A stretch of 64,000 nt of DNA from Bacteroides finegoldii DSM 17565 (GCF_000156195.1 NZ_GG688320.1:1-64000); one strand, 5' to 3'; counted from the stretch's first letter, positions 12,052 through 22,400 are shown. A program made the numbers and translations. Notes: generated by a model from the sequence alone, not told the origin.

Positions 12052-12906
12052 TTAGGCTGCTATACCTGACACCTCATCCGGCTTCGTGTACAGCATCATG
12101 TCTGTATATTTAGCTTGATAGTTTACGCTTGCACTAAACTCCACTTTCCTGCATTCCTTGAATGGGCTGCCGACAAATGGGTTTCGGTCCATCCAGTCGC
12201 ACAGTTCTAAAATGGAAGACTTGTTCGAAGTGAAATACACGAACGAATGCCCTTTCAGAACGGTTAGTACATCCAGATAGTCAGCCAGACGCCAGAACAT
12301 CTTGTAAGTACCCACCTCGGTGGAGAGGTACGGCGGATCAACCAGGAACACCACACCCGGAACATCTTTGTAACGTTTGAATACTTCCTTGTAGTCTTCG
12401 CTGGTTATAGTCAGTCCTTCCAGATAATCCTTTGCTTCGGGATAGTCTGTCTGCCGAATCCTATTGTAAATGGCTTCTTTCTTCATTCCTTCCAAACTGG
12501 TCACATATTTCATGGCGAACAACAAGGATGCGGAAACCGTGATATAATCCACGTAGCCGTGCTCTTTTTCTTCCCTCTCAATACGGGCAAACATTTTATC
12601 GCGAATCTCCCCGGTTATACGTTTGTTTCTGGGTTCCCCTTCAGCTATCCGACGCAAATCGGATAACAGCACATTAGTGGCCGGGATATTTACAAGTCGG
12701 CAGCGGTAGTTGTCGAAGTCATTATACACAACGGTGGCATCAGACCTGACACATTTGGTAATATGTGACAGCAGGCCCGAGCCACCAAACAGGTCCACAA
12801 ACACGGTGCTGTCCGGGAACTGTCCCAGCACCTTGATAAATTCCCTCGCAAACATGCGTTTCTGCCCCACGAAAGGAAGCGGGGCGGACAAATACATCTT
12901 TTTCAT
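12052..12906 (-). CDS. dam: D12-class DNA adenine N6-methyltransferase (Dam-like)
   Basis: Methylates adenine N6 in DNA with S-adenosylmethionine. The 284-residue protein has the D12-class signatures: PFVGQKR at the N-terminus (the PFxGGK-type SAM contact), FVDLFGGSGLL (motif I) and FLVDPPYLS with the catalytic DPPY (motif IV). Length is normal. It is the outermost leftward gene, behind a terminator that closes the preceding thymidylate-synthase-like gene. An orphan methylase of this kind usually protects phage DNA from restriction; no cognate nuclease is present. The recognition sequence (GATC or other) cannot be decided here. Confidence 0.88.
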   Translation of the reverse strand: MKKMYLSAPLPFVGQKRMFAREFIKVLGQFPDSTVFVDLFGGSGLLSHITKCVRSDATVVYNDFDNYRCRLVNIPATNVLLSDLRRIAEGEPRNKRITGEIRDKMFARIEREEKEHGYVDYITVSASLLFAMKYVTSLEGMKKEAIYNRIRQTDYPEAKDYLEGLTITSEDYKEVFKRYKDVPGVVFLVDPPYLSTEVGTYKMFWRLADYLDVLTVLKGHSFVYFTSNKSSILELCDWMDRNPFVGSPFKECRKVEFSASVNYQAKYTDMMLYTKPDEVSGIAA

Positions 12907-12950
12907 TTCATTCTGCTTTAAAACGGCCGCAAAGGTCCCCAGAATAAACG

Positions 12951-12983
12951 AAAAACAGCGGGGAACATGAACTGTTCCCGCTG
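12951..12983 (-). terminator. Intrinsic terminator after the thymidylate-synthase-like gene
   Basis: On the minus strand the arms CAGCGGGAACA and TGTTCCCCGCTG (one bulge) surround a short loop and are followed by TTTTT. It lies 19 bp past the stop at 13002. Confidence 0.75.
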
Positions 12984-13001
12984 CAAGACATATACAGCAA
13001 A

Positions 13002-13646
13002 CTACACGTTCAACCCGAAGCGGACCGTCTCGTCACCGGCGATCAGCGCACGGGTGCCCGGGATATTATTCTCGTAGATATGTACATTGCCCAGGTAGAG
13101 AGTGATCGACTTCAAGGGAAGTTCTATCTGCCGCGCCATCAGGTACAGGTGGTAAATATCGGAAGGCAGCCCGAGGTTCGCGTCACTGCTACGCTGGTAG
13201 GCGGATAGAACCAGTTCACCGCCATCTAACTGGAACTGTACCAGACTCAAACAGGGTGCCTGGTTGCTCTCGGCACCGGTTTCGCCCAGGAAAAGCACGT
13301 AGTTCTTGCTGTTGCGCCTCTCCCGGTTAATTTTCGCTATCAACGGGGGCAGCTTCTCGAAATAGGTCGGGTAACTGTTCACCAGGATGGAGCCGCAATA
13401 GTCCCACCAGTTGATGCCGGCCTCCCGGTACTTCTCCACGTTGCGCTCACCCTGCATAAATAACTGCAACTCGCTGCGGAGCTTCTTACGGGCGATATTA
13501 TGCCCCTCGAATATGTCGAGCAGGTCCGCCGGTGTCAGCGAGAGCTGCTCGTTCAGAAGGTACTGTATGTTTCCCTTCTTGTTGGTCTGTGTCTTTCCCG
13601 TGGCAAGAATCTTGTCCAGGATACGGTAATACTTGTTCATAGCCAT
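13002..13646 (-). CDS. Thymidylate-synthase-superfamily protein with dCMP-type active site
   Basis: Folate-dependent pyrimidine (hydroxy)methylase fold, 214 residues. Residues 131-155 and 158-163 align with thymidylate synthase: Cys132 in the place of the catalytic cysteine, QRSSD at 151-155 for the phosphate-binding QRSxD, and HIY at 189-191 for the His-x-Tyr that contacts the nucleotide. The spacing Cys-20-Arg-11 equals that of E. coli ThyA (C146, R166, N177). The residue at the N177 position is Asp163 (LGLPSD instead of LGLPFN). Known biochemistry: Asp at this site makes T4 dCMP hydroxymethylase use dCMP, and Asn selects dUMP. I infer a dCMP-directed enzyme. The usual His after the catalytic Cys is Leu, and the N-terminal region is diverged. 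A strong AGGAGG precedes the ATG at 13646. Confidence 0.72.
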   Translation of the reverse strand: MAMNKYYRILDKILATGKTQTNKKGNIQYLLNEQLSLTPADLLDIFEGHNIARKKLRSELQLFMQGERNVEKYREAGINWWDYCGSILVNSYPTYFEKLPPLIAKINRERRNSKNYVLFLGETGAESNQAPCLSLVQFQLDGGELVLSAYQRSSDANLGLPSDIYHLYLMARQIELPLKSITLYLGNVHIYENNIPGTRALIAGDETVRFGLNV

Positions 13647-13718
13647 TTCCTCCTTCTAAATTTGAAACACCCTAAAGATAAGGGGAAACGGCACTCCCTA
13701 CGGCATAAAACAACCCGT

Positions 13719-13961
13719 TCACACTGCAAGCGTCTTGCAGTCGCTCTGGAACCGTTTCACCAAGGCATAAACCTTGCGTTCGCTCACCGAATACTTTTCG
13801 GACAATACGGCCACAGCATACGAGACTTTTTCACCTTGATCGAGTAGGCGGGTATAGTCCGCGTACAGGTCGATATACCGGGCATCTTCCAGACGGATGC
13901 CGGCCGCCTGAAGCCTTTTCAACAGCTCCCGGTTAAAGTTTAATATCTCAATCACTTTCAT
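13719..13961 (-). CDS. Small helix-turn-helix protein, Mor-like
   Basis: 80-residue basic protein whose C-terminal half, AVAVLSEKYSVSERKVYALVKRF, is a clear helix-turn-helix; the layout (helical N-terminus, C-terminal HTH with the YALVKR recognition helix) resembles the Mor/C activators of Mu-like phages. It could control late or accessory genes. It lies just upstream (in transcription) of the thymidylate-synthase-like gene and is divergent from the candidate RNA at 13988. The regulatory target is inference; the HTH is seen. Confidence 0.6.
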   Translation of the reverse strand: MKVIEILNFNRELLKRLQAAGIRLEDARYIDLYADYTRLLDQGEKVSYAVAVLSEKYSVSERKVYALVKRFQSDCKTLAV

Positions 13962-13976
13962 ACAACAAAAAAATTA

Positions 13977-13984
13977 TATCTTTG
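13977..13984 (+). promoter_or_regulatory. Rightward -7 box for the candidate small RNA
   Basis: TATCTTTG fits TAnnTTTG. A weak -33-like TTTC lies at 13956-13959 (spacer 17). A start about 5 bases downstream of the box would place the RNA 5' end near the outer stem at 13988. Confidence 0.5.
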
Positions 13985-13987
13985 CAT

Positions 13988-14098
13988 CGCCAATCATTTT
14001 TTAGACAACAAAAAAAACGTCAAACCGTGACAGAGGGTATTTGCCCCCGGTCGCGCGGTTTGGCGTTTCATGTTTATAAAAGTGATTGGCGTTACTTT
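13988..14098 (+). ncRNA. Candidate structured small RNA
   Basis: No ORF explains this 179-bp gap. The segment contains nested inverted repeats: outer arms CGCCAATCA (13988-13996) and TGATTGGCG (14083-14091), inner arms AACGTCAAACCG (14016-14027) and CGGTTTGGCGTT (14056-14067, one G-U), and a small GGG/CCC hairpin in the loop. The outer 3' arm is followed by a T-run (to 14098), as in an intrinsic terminator, and a -7 box precedes the outer 5' arm. The 5' end thus pairs with the 3' end. I recognise no known RNA family. An additional GC-rich hairpin lies at about 14105-14135. It could instead be an elaborate bidirectional terminator. Confidence 0.5.
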
Positions 14099-14140
14099 TT
14101 AACAGGCCGGGGGCTTTTTTCTTATCCTCCCCCGAAGGAT

Positions 14141-14626
14141 TTATTCCACCCGGTACTTCTCCGGATCAAAAGCGTCTTTCTTCCTCCAGCCGTCAGACAG
14201 CGTGTCCTGAACATGCTTCATGGCTTTCGTGTAGAAATCGGTCAGTTCCTCCAGTGTGACGAACTCCCGATATTGGGGAACCTCATCCGTACCGAACTTG
14301 AATGTCACGGGAAGCGTAGCACCACCAGTCTGTACGGCCAGATCATACGCTGCCTTATAATTGAACTGGTTTTCACTTGACAGCCATACCGGCATACCTT
14401 CATAGAGAAAACCGGAAAGTATCTCACGGTCAATTTGCTCATTATACCAGTCTGTAATGACGGACTTTATAGTATCCATGTGAGGTCTGCCGACAAAGCT
14501 TTCCTCCATATAGGAAGCGGATCCGTCTTCACGTTCCTGCACATCCCAGCGGATGCGCCATCTGTTGCGTGCCGGGCTCACGCACTCGATCAGTCTTATC
14601 CCGGATGTTCCTTCTACCCGTTTCAT
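14141..14626 (-). CDS. Hypothetical protein coupled to the DGR reverse transcriptase
   Basis: 161 residues, acidic, no signal or membrane segment. The middle (TDWYNEQIDREILSGFLYEG... and VWLSSENQFNYKAAYDLA) resembles small phage tail-fibre-associated proteins of the DUF4376/tail-assembly chaperone type. Its start overlaps the RT stop by 4 bases (ATGA), so the two are probably translationally coupled. It is not an obvious Avd-type four-helix DGR accessory protein; from its position it could be a fibre chaperone or a DGR accessory factor. Family assignment is tentative. Confidence 0.6.
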   Translation of the reverse strand: MKRVEGTSGIRLIECVSPARNRWRIRWDVQEREDGSASYMEESFVGRPHMDTIKSVITDWYNEQIDREILSGFLYEGMPVWLSSENQFNYKAAYDLAVQTGGATLPVTFKFGTDEVPQYREFVTLEELTDFYTKAMKHVQDTLSDGWRKKDAFDPEKYRVE

Positions 14627-15927
14627 GTAAATATGTATTTAGTTCGACCTTTGCCGAAGGTTTCCGTCTTGATGGTGGTTTCGAACGGGAAGCCGTCCGG
14701 CATTTCCTTCACTTGCAAGAGGATGTTCTTCATCTCCTCGCTGTTGGTAAAGAACTTTTTCGGTTCGCCGTTCATCTCAATGGCCACGATACAGCGGTCC
14801 TCGCCCTGTTCGGTCTTGATGCCCGTCTCAAAGTCCTTCACAATAATCGGTAAGTTTACCAGTTCCCGGATGCTTACCACCACCCCGGGAAAACGTTTCT
14901 TGCCGTCCTCCGGCTTGTAGGAAACGTTCAAGTCTTTAAATGATCTCATGTCTTTGCCTGTTAATTTTTTAAACAACGTATGACAGTCGGCGTGCTTGGC
15001 CATCCCGTAGAACGACGCTATCAGCTCACGCCTCCTCCTTCTCGATTTTACCTCGTGCATTTTTCGGGCGAACTTCTGCTTGATGCGCTTGCGAATGCGG
15101 ACATGGTCCGCACCGAAAGTCACATACCCCAGAAAGTCGATGCCCTCGCCCGGCGGGAACACGCGCTCGTTCCCCTTCACCAGGAGACCGGCACACTCCA
15201 TGCGCCCGTGGACGGCATCACGAATCTTCCACAGTTCCGCTTTCGTTTTACCCAGTACGACGCCGTCATCACAATAGCGGTAGAAATGACGCACGGCATA
15301 CCTGTCCTTCAGATAATGGTCCAGATACACAGACAAAAGCAAATTGCCCAGCCCCTGCGAGCTGCGCAGGCCGATACTCAGACCTTCAGGCATCAGGCGG
15401 ACAAAGCTCTCCAGCATGGTCACGAGCTTTGCGTCCTTGAACACCCGGCTGACGCAATACATCACAAAATCCTGCTTCACGCTCTCGTAGAATTTGGTGA
15501 TGTCAAACTTGTAACAGTAACGCGTACCATCAGGGTCCTCGGCCATGTCACGGCGGACATACGCCAGGAGGTCGTGCATACCCCGTCTCTTGATACTGGC
15601 GGAGGTGGTACGGATGAAACGTTTCCGCAGATGGCGGTCCACCACCGCCATGATGGCATGCACGGCGATGCGGTCCTTCATCGGGATCACCTGGATGCGG
15701 CGCAGCTTGCCGCCCTCGATGATCTCGCGTTCACGGTAGTCCTTCACGCGGAAAGTACCGGATGCGATCTGCGCGGCCAGCTCCTCCAACACCTCGGGCT
15801 TATGCGCGAGCAGATAGCCCCCCTGGCGGCTGCGTTTACGCTTGCTGCCGCGAAGGACCTGCCGGAAGGAAGCCTCCATGTTGGAAGGCTCCACGATCTC
15901 CTCGATGATATACCCAACCCTGCGCAT
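14623..15927 (-). CDS. DGR reverse transcriptase
   Basis: Error-prone reverse transcriptase, 434 residues, that copies the template repeat RNA and misreads adenines to rewrite the variable repeat. Seen: the first catalytic Asp in KFDITKFYES (Asp142), the DGR-type motif 4 IGLRSSQ at 185-191 (the usual DGR form is [I/V/L]GxxxSQ), and the catalytic YCDDG at 218-222. The thumb and a long C-terminal extension follow, with a basic patch (KSRRRRREL). The gene is directly downstream of the template repeat and shares its promoter at 16280. The variable fibre gene, TR and RT lie in that order on one strand. Group II intron RTs are excluded by the absence of intron structure and by motif 4. Confidence 0.95.
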   Translation of the reverse strand: MRRVGYIIEEIVEPSNMEASFRQVLRGSKRKRSRQGGYLLAHKPEVLEELAAQIASGTFRVKDYREREIIEGGKLRRIQVIPMKDRIAVHAIMAVVDRHLRKRFIRTTSASIKRRGMHDLLAYVRRDMAEDPDGTRYCYKFDITKFYESVKQDFVMYCVSRVFKDAKLVTMLESFVRLMPEGLSIGLRSSQGLGNLLLSVYLDHYLKDRYAVRHFYRYCDDGVVLGKTKAELWKIRDAVHGRMECAGLLVKGNERVFPPGEGIDFLGYVTFGADHVRIRKRIKQKFARKMHEVKSRRRRRELIASFYGMAKHADCHTLFKKLTGKDMRSFKDLNVSYKPEDGKKRFPGVVVSIRELVNLPIIVKDFETGIKTEQGEDRCIVAIEMNGEPKKFFTNSEEMKNILLQVKEMPDGFPFETTIKTETFGKGRTKYIFT

Positions 15928-16134
15928 AAATTACTGTTTATTGCTTTTAATACGGGGCCTTCAATCCCCCGGGCCCGGCTTCTTCGAACCGTTTCCGGCC
16001 TACCAAACCCTACCCGACACTTTATTTTTCAGTTTTCCGGCCCTTGCGGACCGCTGTTACTGCGGCTTGCCCCCCTCGGCACCACGGTGGGGACAAGTCC
16101 CCGGTGTTGTACGCCGATTAAAATTTCCTTTCGA

Positions 16135-16253
16135 TTGTTGTTCAGACGAGAACCGATGTTCGTGTTCGTATTCGAGGAATCGTTGTTCGCATTCGACATC
16201 GAAACACCGCCATTCGGGTTCGCGTTGTTGTTGCCACGATAGACCACACGGCC
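16135..16253 (-). repeat. DGR template repeat (TR)
   Basis: 119-bp repeat matching the variable repeat at 16504-16622, offset exactly 369. I aligned the pair by eye: all 15 differences are at T on the plus strand, that is A on the coding strand, and none elsewhere (16135, 16136, 16138, 16139, 16141, 16142, 16159, 16165, 16172, 16184, 16186, 16187, 16226, 16228, 16232). Translated in the fibre frame the TR is rich in Asn (AAC) codons, typical of DGR templates because AAC can change to many residues but not to stop. It is non-coding, upstream of the RT and transcribed with it. Homology stops abruptly outside these limits; the low-coordinate limit is uncertain by a few bases. Confidence 0.95.
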
Positions 16254-16279
16254 TATGGGGAGGCGCCACCTTTCAAATG

Positions 16280-16287
16280 CAAAAGTA
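16280..16287 (-). promoter_or_regulatory. Promoter (-7 box) for TR RNA and RT
   Basis: TACTTTTG on the minus strand fits TAnnTTTG; a -33 TTTG lies at 16310-16313 (spacer 22, slightly long). Transcription would start near 16273, about 20 bases ahead of the TR, giving a TR-RT transcript separate from the fibre mRNA. Confidence 0.6.
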
Positions 16288-16348
16288 CTATTTTCAAATT
16301 ATTATTTAACAAACAGATACAAAACCTGACGTCAAAAAATATTTTTCG

Positions 16349-16397
16349 ACGGGCTGACGCCCGTAATGAACGGCGTTCCCCTGCTCGGGGAACACCG
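16349..16397 (-). terminator. Tandem hairpins after the variable fibre gene
   Basis: Two stems in the 161-bp gap between the fibre stop and the DGR promoter: ACGGGC/GCCCGT with a 4-base loop at 16349-16364, and GTTCCCC/GGGGAAC with flanking CGG/CCG pairs at 16371-16397. On the minus strand an AT-rich run follows. They probably terminate the tail transcript; the first has the stem and tetraloop shape of DGR target hairpins but lies about 140 bp from the VR. Confidence 0.5.
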
Positions 16398-16442
16398 GAC
16401 GTTTTGTCGCTTCGCTCCCGCTTTGACGCTTTACGCGGCCGA

Positions 16443-19400
16443 TCATGCAACCTCGCTTATCGCTTTAAACGCCACGGCGCTCGACGCCTTAACGAGCCGG
16501 CCGCGGAAGGCCAGACGAGAACCGATGATCGTGCTCGTATACGAGGAATCGTGGACCGCATTCGACATCGAAACACCGCCATTCGGGTTCGCGTCGCTGT
16601 AGCCACGATAGACCACACGGCCGGAGGCAGTGGATATGTAGTAGATGTCGCAGTAATTTGTCGAGGAGGAACCCGAAACGGAACCCACCGGAATCACGTC
16701 CATATATTTGCCATGCGCCACGGCGGTAATCCAGATACCGGAGCTCACGGAACCCTTAACCAGGCGGGTACTGCCGTCAGGCATCCAGATGCGCCACTTC
16801 CCGGAATTGCCCGTGTCATTAGGGAGGTCCACGCCGTCCATCATGTCATATTTATGACCATAGATGTCCTCGTAGCCAAGGCAGCAAATATTATTCACCT
16901 GCGTAACCGTGGCCCCGCCGTAGTCATCCTTCTCACGGTACCACGCATACTGGTGGACGGAGTTTTCTATCAGGCTGTTCGTCACATTAGGGTTGATTGA
17001 GGAGGCTTCCTCGTAGCCGATCGTGTCCGTCATCCCGCGGCTGGCAGTACCACCCGTAGTACGGTTGTTCGTGTGAGAGCCCGCGCCGCATTGTTCCTGG
17101 CTGTCACGACGACCGTACTTCGCGTAGAAAAGATTCGCGATGCGCGAGTGCATAAGGGCATCAATCTGCTGCATACCGCGCTGGACACTGTAATAGTGAA
17201 AATCAGCCCAGGTCATGCTCGCCGTAGTGCTCCCGCCGGTAATGCAGGCGCGAAGTTTGGAACCGACAACACTGCTGCCCACAACGGCACACAAGTGCTC
17301 GTCATTAGGCACCCATTCGGGTTCCATATCCTCGATCCTGTCACTGTTAGAAAGGACAACCTTATCGAACTCTGCCGTGTTCAGAATGGAGAAGTGAAGA
17401 GCAGTGGCACCCTCCGGAACATCGGCAATCAGGTACATACCGGCCTCGAACTTGTTGCTCAAGGTAGGGACGACGATTGAACTGATGACCGTGCCGGAAT
17501 CGTCTGTGAAAATGCTTCCGACAAGGCTTGTACCGGGAACGCTCGGGAAACGCACACGCTTGTAACCGTCCACGTTCACCTTGCATACCGAATACGTACT
17601 GTCAGTACTGTAGCTGTTCGAAAGCGTATCCTTTCCGCTCATGATCTTACGACCGGAAAGATAACCGCCACTCGTGCCCTTAATGTCGTCAAGCGTAAGG
17701 ACGTCAGCATCCGGAACGGAAGGCATGTTATCCGAACCGTTACTGCTGTAACAGGAGTAATGCTTGCCGTTCAGGTAATCATTGATACCCTTGCTCCAGA
17801 AGAAGGGCTCGTACATCATCCAGTCACCTTCAGTGCCGTCCAGTCTGGCAGCCGTGCCGTCGGCGTACTTGTTGCTGTCCGTGTCGTCCAGCGGGTAGTA
17901 GGTCATCTCACCGTCCAGGTTGTTCACCGTGGTATCAACGTTCGCCATGTTCACACCCCGCGTCGTCGCTTTTTTAGTCACTTTAGCAAGTACACGGTGA
18001 CGCTGCTTCAGGATGGCGGAAATATGACCGCTCACCTCATACGCGTTGTCATACTTGTAGCCGGTACCGTTGTCAAGGTTGCTCACGTTCGCGTCATCCG
18101 ATACCTCGTCGTCGAACTCGATCATCGTGTATTCCGGCTGCCGGATATTCAGTTCCGGGAAGTGCGCCTTCAGAGCGCTGTACGTATCGTCATCAATGTA
18201 GCGCGTGAGCTGTACCGTACCCACCAAAGCGCACGTGTCCGTAGTATTGCCATCGGAATCCACACCGCCCATCCCGACAAACTTATTCAGCCACGTACCG
18301 TCATCCTCGCGGTCAATACCGGTTACTCTGATACGTTCCACACCCGTGCAACGGCCCAGCAGGGTTTCCCAGTCAATACCTGGACAACTGTCAAAGATGA
18401 AGGTCTTCACCTTGCTGTAGCTTTCCAATGTCAGCCCGCCGGTGGTCAGTCTGCCCAGATATTCCAGACGGAGGCTGGTCAGTGTACCGGGAAGGTGGAG
18501 CAGCGTCACGGGAGAACCCTTGGCTAGCACCACGCTCTGCACCTGCGTACCGCGGGTCTCAAGTTCTTCCAGCTTGGTCTGCGCACTCAAATCCAGCTCG
18601 GTACTGGTACTTCCCCCGGTTTTCGCCTGTGCCTGGTTACGAAGGTTGAGTTTACGTAGCTGCTTGCAGTTGCCGATGTTCAACCACCAGCCGGTACTGC
18701 CGTTGCCGGAACTTTGAAGGTTCAGTTCGCGCAGCACGGTACATTTGCCCAGGTCGAAAGCGTTTTTCAGGTGGTCGGCGGCCCCGCTCATATCCAGCAC
18801 CTTCATACGGCTCGCGCCATAAACCCTCAAGGGATCGTTCACCGTATAGGCACCGGTGATGGAAAGGCTCGCAGCCGCATCTTTCTTGATGATGCCGGTA
18901 TTCCCTATATTCGGACTGTTGTTCGTACCGTAGCCGAAAGCATAAACCTCGTTGGCCGTAATCTTCAGCACGTCGGGGGTGTCAGCAGCCGTACGTGCCA
19001 GATAGAGGTCGATGTTGTCACTGGTGAAATTGCTCGTGCCGTACTTGGCATCCAGAAGGGCGAAACGATTACGCACGAAATATTCACGGTGCGCACGGTT
19101 ACTGCCCTGAAGGGCGTAGATGAACGGCCACACCTTGCCGTACATCTCCTGCGTGGCGGGCAGGATGTACTTCAGCTCGCCGCTCTTGTTATAGGCACGG
19201 TCGCACCAGTTGCCCGCCTGCTCCACGTTCAGCATGTCCAGGACACGGCTGGTGGTAAGTACACCGCGAAGAGCCTGCGCCTGTGTCTTCAGGTCAGCGT
19301 CCAGGTTGGCCAGAACGAGGTTCCAAAGCCAGCTGTCACGGCCTTCAAAGGCATATTTCCCGGCCTCGGCATCATAAGTGTCGCGGTCGGTGGTGTAGTC

Positions 19401-22400
19401 ATACACCAGGAAACAGTCGTTGCGTTTTCCCATCTGGGTATCACCGTCGTAGTAGGTGATGTACCATATCAGGCCGTCCCACGTGCGCAGCATCATGTTC
19501 TTCGCACGCTGGTCAACGGCAAGGAAATAGTCCGTCCAGAGGTAATACGTCAGCAGGAAAGCCTTGTCGAAATAGTCACTTATCTCGTCCCTGAACTTCT
19601 CGCTCTTAAAAGTGGAGAGGTCGGCGCTCGTCGCACCGTCCGGAACACACGAGCGTATCCATGCGTACAACCGTTTCACGGCCGTACGCTGCGACTCGTC
19701 AAGGCCCGCCCATTTCACATCATCCGGAACGTTGGTCTCGGCACCGGCATCAAACACCTCCTCCAGATGAGCGTCACTTGTGGTCTTGAAAAGGCACATG
19801 GCCTCGGTATTGTTCAGCATTTCCAGAGTGAGGGGACAGGCAGGATCGTAACCCTCCACGCCACTAAGGCCGAACAGGTCGCCGCTCTTGCTTTTCTCGT
19901 TGTTGAAGTTGTACTGCCCCACATAGTCGTTCTCGCCGTCCTCCGCAGCCGCCACAAACATGTCGATAGGCACACCGTCGATAGCGGTACGCACGGTGAC
20001 CGCGTTCAAATCGCTGCCGCCCGTCTCGTACTGGTAACGCTGCGGAGGGGTGAGAAGCCCCATCTCCTTCAGCACGTCGTTGAACAGTTTGGCACCGCCT
20101 GTGTTCAGCGACATGGACGAGTCGGAATAATCACTCTTCAGACAGATCAGGTTCATGGCGATGCCACCGGGACGGACGGGATATTTCTTTTCCGCCTGCT
20201 CCTTGCCGCCAACGGTGAAGCTAAGGTTCGTGCCGCCCTTGCTGATATAGATACGGATGTTCTTGCTCGGATATTTCGTGGAACTGGTACCCTGAATACG
20301 GATATAACAGTCACGAAGCACGAAGTCGTATTCGGATCCGAAAGGGGAGTAATAGAAGATATCAGCCGAAAAGTCCGTCTTCTTGTTGTTCTCGGCATAC
20401 ACGTCATCGAGCTTGTTCTGGCGCACGATACGCAGCACCCCCTTGCCCTTGGCACGCAGCTTGTCCATATCCACAGTGTCGGTATCACCCAGGATATCGT
20501 TCTCTTCGTACAGCGCGATCATCTCCTCACCGTCCACACTGTCCACCATCCGGTTCTCCAGTTCCTCGTCGTCACTCAACCGGCGGGTATAGATACGCAC
20601 GCTCTTTACCTCCACGTCCGCCCCGGCGCTGTCAATGGTGATATATTTCGGATTGTCCTGGCGGAAGCTGAAGGCGTTGTCGTAGATGTCGGCACCGGTA
20701 CGGTTGCCGTCCACATAAAGCTCCATCAGACGGCTCTCATTGCGGGTACCCACCATGAGGGCCACCTTGATCCACCGGTCTTCCACATAATTCGTGCCCA
20801 GCTTGATCTCACGCTCCACCAGCTCGTCGTCCTCGTTGGTATAGGACACTTTCTCACCGGTCTTGAAACTCGCTTCCGAAGGGGTGATATAAAGCCCCTT
20901 GCCACTGTCGAGACAGTCCACAACTGCGGTATCGCTGTCAGTGGGATTGCTTACCCGGAGGGTCAGTTCAATGGTCAGCCCCGTACTTTTCACATCGGTG
21001 GCAAAGGGCCGGTAGCCGATGACGGCTTTCGCACCGTTGGTCAGCTTCAGCGCCTCACCCGTCCAGCCGTTGCTGCTCCAGTCAAAACCCTCGAACGTGG
21101 TCTCCACGCCGTTCGACTCCCATGTTCCGGGGTTACTCTCCCCGTTGCTGCGACCCGCCGCGTCAAGCTTGACCGCTAGGCCGTAGGTGGCCTCGCTGAT
21201 ATCGATACCGCTCTCACCCACGTCGATGCGCAAAGTGTACCCGGTCGGACCGGCTTTCAGGACAAGCGTCTGCGTGCCTTCCTCGGTAAACCGGTTACTG
21301 TAGGTCATCATGCTGCGGGAAGCGCTCACGGTACTGCTCTTGACGCCGTTTTTCCAGAACTCCACTTCAGCGGGCACACGGTCGGGATCATAGGCCACCC
21401 AGTCGAAAGTGAGCTTCTCGTAGCGGCCGGCTTCAAGGACCGGCTCCAGATGCTCGTCCCGTCCGAGGACATGCCCGTCGGCATGAATGAGCTTCAAACC
21501 GATGAAGGGCGCGCCGGTTCCGGCCTTCAGCAGGTCGATATGGATGCTCTCGCTTTTCAGCGTGAGGTCGTCAGTTTCCATCTCGGCCACCAGCTGGGCG
21601 GTATGCCGCCCCACGGACAGGCCGGTCATGGAAACCTCGAAACTGCCGTTCGTCGTGCCGCTGCGGGTGACCGTATGCGCGTTCTGCTGTACACCGTCCA
21701 CGTACAGGCTGACGGTTTTCGTGCCGGTACCGCTCACGGCGTAGGGTATACTCGCGGAATCATAGGTACCGTAACCGCCGTTCTGGATGGTGGCCGCCAG
21801 GTTGTAACCGCAGGAAAGGGACAGGGTGACGCTCTTCACGCTCACGTACGCCTGCTTCTTCTGCGCCTTACCCGTGGTGGGATCGGTAGTCTCGGCAATG
21901 ACGTAGATATCGCTCGTGCCCACCAGCAGGTATTTGGTCAGGTCAAGGGTATAGGTACCCTTGCTCACTTCCTTCAGCGAGGAGGAATAAGTGGTGGTCG
22001 TCCCGCGCTTCACCTGGATGGTGACGGTCGCTTTCTGTCCGGTACTGCTACCCTTGTCATCACCGCCGGCAACCTGGTGGTCATAGGTATAGGTAAGTTT
22101 CACCGCTCCGCCTTCCTTCACGGTTTTCTTGTCGGTCTCGGCAAGCAGCACGATCTTGGTGGTGGAGGACTCACCGCCGCCACCGCTGCCGGCCGGGATG
22201 TCAACGCTCGCGATCTCCGCCCCGCTCTTGTTGGTCAGCGCAAGGCGGACACTGCTCTCGTCGTCGCTCACTTCCGCGCTCATGCCGAACACGGTACCGG
22301 CTTCCACCTCCTGGAATTTGGCGGCGACGGTCTTGTTCTGGACGGGATTGGTACTGTCAGCATCCAGGCTCTCGTCCACTTCCAGCTTGTCGATGGTCAG

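Noticed and set aside
14980..16242. Long open frame on the plus strand antisense to the RT
   Set aside because: Out-of-frame reading of the GC-rich RT gene; composition is His/Arg/Ala-rich and no start signal or family is seen.
16029..16450. Short open frames over the template repeat and the fibre-TR gap
   Set aside because: The first is the untranslated TR read in the fibre frame; the second is Arg/Ser-rich and crosses the terminator hairpins. No ribosome site.
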